This document shows, in pieces, positions 58,198-64,000 of a stretch of DNA of 64,000 bases (position 1 is the stretch's first letter; every line of letters begins with the position of its first letter). The DNA comes from Rapana venosa (taxonomy: Eukaryota; Mollusca; Gastropoda; Neogastropoda; Muricidae). The stretch is taken from NCBI GenBank assembly GCA_028751875.1, contig CM054135.1, positions 63,152,429 to 63,216,428 of the forward strand, written 5' to 3'. Under the pieces are notes generated by a model. That model searched no databases and was not told the DNA's origin. It saw nothing but the letters and a program-made list of their open reading frames with translations. The position numbers and the translations under genes are program-made.

Positions 58198-58910
58198 AAT
58201 CTGTACCTAGTGTTACTCACTTTAGTGTGCTGGCATTTTGTCCATGCTTAGGTTTGGTTTGAGACAGACCAAGCATGCCTGTGAAGACTGTTGAAACAAA
58301 CCAAAAAATGCCTTGTTAAGTCAGCTTAGGTTTGCCAGCCATTGAGTAGATTTTCTTGTCTCAGTTGATTGTATCTTTTTCACAGTTTGAATTAAAATAA
58401 GTGTGTCTGCTTACAGAAAAGCATTCGAAATTTGTGTATGCTATAGTTGTTTGTTGTTGAAGCTAATAATTTGAATGTTGGTGTATCTTGACTCTTATTT
58501 TTACCTTTGCGAACAAAAGGTTACCAAGTGTTTCCAATTTTTATCTGACAACTGCAGATTTTTTTTTTTCAAGTTTGAAAATATAGACAATTATTTTTGC
58601 CAAGTGCAGTGAAGAAAATATTGCTTTTCAGAGACTTGTTTACATCATGATATCAAAGCCTAAGTACTGCCTCCATACTCTTCATGAAGATAATCAAGAT
58701 AGCTATGAATGTTCAAAGTTATTATTCCATTCAAATTGTTTTGAAGTTTCACTCTACCACAATGTTTGTGAATGCCTGAAAAGCGTAGCGAAAGATGCAG
58801 AACCTTACTTGTACCTCCCACAGGTAAAAATTGGTGGCTGTACTCTATGCATGTGGGAAGAGATCCATAAAAGCAAAATATAAAACCGATGTATTGGCAT
58901 CAATAAAGAC
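58198..58910 (+). other. DMC1: Probable DMC1 3' UTR with candidate poly(A) signals
   Basis: Sequence after the stop has no recognisable coding. A variant ATTAAA lies at 58391-58396 and a canonical AATAAA at 58902-58907. Either could end the transcript. A 78-codon ORF at 58647-58883 lies inside this stretch and resembles nothing I know. Confidence 0.45.
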
Positions 58911-59035
58911 TATTAAAAAATCTATTCCTGAGCTTGCCTCTTTTTATGCTTCCAACAAATGTGCTATGTGCATCTGAATGTGCAAGTGTCAATTCTGTGC
59001 TGAAGACAACTAAACTCACGGGGGGAAGGAGGGAA

Positions 59036-59290
59036 GGGTGGCCAGGGTAGTCCAGTGGTATGAGTGTTGTGGTCTTAATCTGACTTCCAAGTTCCAGGCA
59101 TCCACTCAAGAGAATTTTTCCCCCAGTGTACAGTACCAACTCTGCTCCCTCTAAAGCCCTTTGGATGAGACTATAAACTGAGGTCCTGTGTGCAGTCGCA
59201 AGCAGAACATCTTGCGCACATTTAAAAACCCATTCCACCTTTCAGAAAAGTAGGCTATTTCTTACCAGTAGGAACTGATGATCACATTTC
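59036..59290 (+). mobile_element. tRNA-derived SINE downstream of DMC1
   Basis: Head tagtccagtggtatgagtgt; body tttggatgagactataaact, gaggtcctgtgtgcagtcgc, agcagaacatcttgcgcaca. Same family as 46990-47275. Confidence 0.8.
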
Positions 59291-59311
59291 CAAAAAATGC
59301 AAGCATGACAT

Positions 59312-59440
59312 CATCCCCCAAGTCAAAATGCGGCTATCTTACTGGTGGGTAAAAATTGGTCACATACTCAAAATCTCACCACTGGTGAATCTCAAAGCTC
59401 TAGCCAAAGAACACGCACCCCCCCCCCCCCCCCCCCCCCA
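59312..59440 (+). repeat. SINE 3'-half repeat ending in poly(C)
   Basis: caaaatgcggctatcttact then ggtgggtaaaaattggtcac and caccactggtgaatctcaaa. It ends in 22 C (59418-59439), like the copy at 47815-47966. Confidence 0.75.
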
Positions 59441-59449
59441 AAAAAACAA

Positions 59450-62400
59450 AAAAAAGCTGAAACTCAAAATGGTTACACTACAGAAATATTTCACACCACT
59501 CATTCAAAACACAATCAAACTTGCAGTCTATATTATATGTAGCTTTTATTTAATATATATACATTTTGCTACAACATGGAGCTAATCCTAGATTATTATC
59601 ATTATTTTGTATGCTTTAAGTATTCAGTCTTAAAGTTCTGCACAGGGTACATAGCTTTGTCTGAGAATTATCTATTTTCCTTTTCCTTTCTTATTTTGCT
59701 ACTAACACAGGGATTTAGCGCTGCAGGAACAGCAACTGCACTCTAGTGTTTCCTTCCATTTCTTTTCTTTGGGTGTCTTGCGAAAGGAATGTTGTGAATT
59801 TAACCTTGAATTTTAATCATCTTAATTCATAGATTTAAACCGTGATTTTTATAAAATGTTTATAGCTAAATTACAAACTAAAAAAAAAAAAAATTGTAGT
59901 CAGTAAATGTTCTCTTTAAAAAAAAATCATGCTTTCTTTGCCAGGCTGTAAGCCATAGTTGTGATTGTATTTTTGTATTTTTTATTTTACTGCTTTTGTC
60001 CACTATAAACCTTTCCTAGTACTAAAAAAACACACCAAAACCCCCCCACCCTCATAACTTATTTATGTTTTAAATACTTTATGAATATGCAATATCAGCA
60101 AATACATGGAATCTCTACATTCTTTACACGTTCTACTTATCATAAACACTACTTTCCAAGGCAAAGCTCTCCTAAAATGTACTAGTTTTCCACTAACACA
60201 TTTCAACTGTAATATCCAGATTATATTCCAATAATATATCAATCAACACTCCATACATTCTCTGCACCGTCTCTTCGACAAGGAAACATTGCAATGCAAT
60301 GGTTATTCCACAACCCGCATCTTTGATTTCCTGCAGCAGTACTAAAAACAAGCTTGTTTGCACTAACTGCACAACACATACATTTCATTTTGAAGAGGAC
60401 ACTGATCCAACACAACTTTTAAAGAATGCAAGGACAATAAAAAAAAAATGTAAGAGCAAAAAAAAAAAAAAAAAAGACATACACAAAAACACATTACTAA
60501 TTTTCATTCAAAGGCACACAACGTCAAGTCAGGCTTAGCACTAATCATCAGCTGTAGAAAAAAATTAAAAAAGGAACATATTCATTCACTTTCATTTAAG
60601 TGTTGACAGTCACAGAGGCTAACACAATTTACTGTCACTGAAATCCCTTTGGCACTGATGAACTCTGTTGGCACACTGATACTGCAAAGCAATGTGCTGA
60701 TGTGGAGACCCATTTTCCTAAATCTACAGACAACCTACTGAAAATAATTCATAAATACTGCTTTCCACTATATTAAAAATAAACTTTACACAAAATAATG
60801 CACCCCCTCCCTCCCAAAGAAAACTTACAAAACATTCCAAGACAATTTTATAATGTTAAAGTATTAACCAAAAGGCTAGTACTTAAACATTATATGCACG
60901 AGTAGATTATGAATGTAAAAAATTATATGCATGTGTAGATTATGAATGTAGTGTTGTTTCAGTATGCAAATTACTATGTCAATATGTCACACAACCAAGT
61001 GATAAGCATTAACAATAATAAACCATCACCACACAATATCAAGCAGGTTTAAACTGTGCTGCCATTAAGAAGAATCTGCTTTTCATGCAGACCTTTTGTT
61101 TTCCATCTGAACTTGGATTAACAAACAAAAGCCCAGTTACCCAAACTACAACCGCCATTTTCATTCAAACATTATCCCTCCCTCCCTCCCCCACACCCCC
61201 TTTCAGCCACCTACACAATGTTACCTTTCTAAACAGAATTACATTTTTCCCATGTGGGGTGGGAGGGGGAGCTAGGAGAGGCTAAACCATCTATTTTCCC
61301 CCCTGTATCTTACATCTTCAAACTTCTACCCTAACTTACCACAACAAAATGATAGAATTTAGCCAGTCACCTTGCATGTGTGTTTAAAGAAAGAGATAAA
61401 CATGGTGTTGGGGGGGAGAGAGAAAAAGTGTTACAAATAATTGATAATTTCTCAGAACTTCATGACTTGAAAATTCTTGATTTTAAGAAACCCACACTAT
61501 TAGGAATCTGAGGACGGCTATAAGGTCAGTGTTAATGTTATAAAATAAGTGTGTCAATAAACAAGGAGTTCCGTGTATTGAAATTTTTTCTTTTATAAAT
61601 CAAATATAAGAAAACTTATACCTTCATGCTTACATTTACTTACCAGATTAATATATTCACAATCAACAGGGGGGAAAATCCAGAGTAAGTATAGCTGAAA
61701 ATTGAATTTACAAGGTGAACAAAAAATAGCACACATAAAATGTTTGCAATCAGAATGAGGACAAAAATCCAGAGATAATCAAAAGGAAAAAAAAAAAAAT
61801 TGGCACAGCAACAATAAACAAAGCCAATAGGTTTAAGACACAAATATGCTTATATCACTTTTTCTGCAGGGAATCAAGAGCAACCTATGTGCAGACACAA
61901 GAAACAACAACAGAACAAAACAGAAATGCATACACGGTTCAAATATACTTAGAGGCAAGTCTAGGCACACAAAGAGACCCCACAATCACTCATCCAAATA
62001 ATCTTTATAAAAACTAAAGACAGGCGAATGAATTGGTGAAAGAGAAAGTAAACCAGAATGAATCACAGAACATAGAAAAAGAGGGAAAGACAAGTGGTAA
62101 ATGAGGGGAAACTTCCATAAGGTGTGGGAAACAATTTACAATGTAAGAAGTGTCAGGGGAAAAACTCCATAGTACAATCCGTCAGAATTTTGAGTTAATA
62201 TTGGGTAATTAGTCCACACACACATACACACACTTAGTCTGAACACAATACACAAGCTACTCAAAAGTTTTAAGAAAATGAATCCAGTGAGAATAATTTG
62301 TTTGATACTGATTGTATCAGCATACGAATAGGAAAAAAATAGTAAATATAATTTTGTAAAAAAAAGAATGTCTGACTCAAGCCAACATTAATATGTGAAA

Positions 62401-63830
62401 TTCTCACCGATATGAAAGTGATAAAGAAATGCTGCTCTCACTCTACCACGCATATGAAAGATAAATGAACACAAAGGTAAAACACAGGAAGAAAAATTTA
62501 CTTTCAAACATCATTCAACTCCATGTGAAGAATGACAATTACTCACGCATCTGAAACTCCAATATATTAAAGACATCGATCTTAACGCAGCATGTACACT
62601 GATCTGTGCTGGTATATTATTCAGGGGGTTTTGTTGTTTTTTTTAGAACAAACTGATAATTCATAAATGTCTTTAAACAGACAAAATGCAGTAAAGCATA
62701 AAACAATATAAGAGCAGACAAGTGAGACCTATACACCCAAGAACATGGGCAAAGCAAATTTTCAGTTAATCTAAAACATACACTGTTCTGGCTTTATTTT
62801 CACTACAAGCCAAAACAGACAATAAAAAAATCTATGCACACATCAAGATAGTACAACGTAAGCAACATAATTGATCATGTATTGCATGTACAGTGAATTG
62901 TGCACTCTCTTCTGCAAAGTGCATTGTAGCACAGGCAACACTGGCTTTGGTTGTTGGACCCCCACTCACATCTACAACTCCTTTCTCTTGACACACACAT
63001 ACATACATATTATAACATGTAACATAACTATGTCCTACCAGCCAGCTGTTAAAGCAAGTTTTAGTAAATGGGAAAGAGGTATGGGAACACAGAGAGAAGA
63101 GCAGATATATGCAGTGAGCAGGCGGGTAAGAGGAATAAGGATGTGGGAATGGATGGCAAAAGAAAGAGAGCAATAGAGAGAGAGAGAGGAGGGACGCAAG
63201 GACTTGAGGCAGGCAAAGAGAATGTGAGAGTGAGAGGTAGCGAAAGAAAGAAGTGGAGAAAAGGGAGTGGCGGTGAACATCACGTATCAGCTGACAAACT
63301 GGACAACCAACAGAAAGAAAGAGGGTGAGGTAAAGGAAGACTGATAAGAGTATCTCTCAGTCACTTTGCCTGCCTCTCTTTTTTCTTTTCATTGGTTGAC
63401 CAGTCTATCGACCTATCTCACATCCCCCTCTTGCTACCTTTTTCCTCACTCCCCTCTTTTAGTTTCTTGCATTCTCTTTGTCTTCCCTTACCCATCTTTC
63501 CTTCTATTTCCCTCTTCTTCCTACTCCTCCTTCTCTCTCTGTTGCTCCCTGTCTTTCTTCCTTTCATGCCTTCACCTCTCCTCAATTCCTCTCTTTCTGT
63601 ACTCCCACTAATTGCCTCCTCCCTTTTTTTTATTTTTTATCTCCCCACCCTCTTCCCTACTTACCAAAACTGCTCATACAGATAACAACAAAGTTGCACA
63701 GCATGGAATAATTTGTGAGAGTCTGAGGAGATAGAAGGGGTTGTGGATGTGGGTGGGGGTCCCAAACTATTCGTGTTACTTGTGTTTCGATGCATTTTGC
63801 ACGCGAGTGTTTCAATTCTTGAACAGATGC
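59450..63830. other. AT-rich region without recognisable genes
   Basis: About 4.4 kb of unique-looking sequence. Short ORFs only, several of low complexity (lysine-rich at 60299-60538, serine/leucine-rich at 63366-63711 in a C/T-rich stretch). A/G-rich from about 63060 to 63330. It could be a 3' UTR or intron of a gene beyond the window; I cannot tell. Confidence 0.45.
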
Positions 63831-63840
63831 TTATTTGTAC

Positions 63841-64000
63841 TCACTCCGATGTGTGGATGAGCAGATTGCTGTAATTGTACTCACTCCGATGTGTGGATGA
63901 ACAGATTGCTGTAATTGTACTCACTCCGATGTGTGGATGAACAGATTGCTGTAATTGTACTCACTCCGATGTGTGGATGAACAGATTGCTGTAATTGTAC
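63841..64000. repeat. 40-bp minisatellite, at least four copies, open at the window end
   Basis: The unit starts tcactccgatgtgtggatga and continues with (a/g)cagattgctgtaattgtac. Copies start at 63841, 63881, 63921 and 63961. They are identical except for one base in the first copy. Confidence 0.98.

Noticed and set aside
58647..58883. 78-codon + strand ORF after DMC1
   Set aside because: Lies in the probable 3' UTR; no family resemblance.
63366..63711. S/L-rich ORFs near the right end
   Set aside because: Low-complexity C/T-rich DNA gives open frames on the + strand in all registers.

Overview
The window is nuclear DNA of an invertebrate animal. The tRNA-derived SINE families, the mixture of CR1/Rex1-like, L2-like and RTE-like non-LTR retrotransposons, and the abundance of CA/TG microsatellites and poly(C)/poly(G) tracts suggest a mollusc, probably a gastropod. 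That placement is an inference from repeat style, not proven. There is no operon-like layout, no CRISPR array and no virus. Most of the window is a retrotransposon graveyard; the only intact gene I can support is near the right side.

Genes. A complete 13-exon meiotic recombinase gene, DMC1, runs on the + strand from 47513 to 58197. All introns are GT-AG and the exons join in frame to 342 residues plus a stop. On the - strand, three exons of a SNU13 (NHP2L1/15.5K) gene lie at 22010-22110, 20734-20767 and 15501-15625. Their splice sites and intron phases are intact and the C-terminus is clean. Small indels break the reading frame in the two upstream exons and near the start of the last one, so this is either a decaying copy or a correct gene with consensus errors. 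The N-terminal exon was not found.

Layout. 1-6950: CA repeats, then sequence of very poor quality (neighbouring bases smeared into homopolymers) carrying a LINE reverse-transcriptase remnant (-). 7000-9480: a CR1/Rex1-like LINE copy (+). 11140-13160: a cluster of SINEs. 13300-14350: smeared. 14400-23300: the SNU13 locus, with an unrelated LINE (-, 16500-19390) and a SINE inside its long intron. 23370-28350: smeared sequence containing most of a LINE that becomes readable at about 28350 and ends at 28881. 29295-46915: nearly continuous LINEs, namely two L2-like loci plus an L2-like 3' part (-), two CR1/Rex1-like copies, one RTE-like copy of about full length, one RTE-like fragment nested in a CR1/Rex1-like copy, and a piggyBac-like insertion with TTAA duplications nested in an L2-like copy. 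46990-58200: DMC1 with a SINE at its promoter and further SINEs, foldback sequences and an RTE-like insertion with a clear target-site duplication in its introns. 58200-63830: AT-rich sequence with a SINE and a poly(C) repeat but no gene I can recognise. 63841-64000: a 40-bp minisatellite running off the window.

I did not find a new multi-gene biological system. The points most worth a second look are the foldback sequences inside DMC1, the SNU13 exons with intact splicing but broken frames, the nested-transposon stratigraphy, and the smeared blocks, which look like an assembly artefact that would mislead any automatic annotation.
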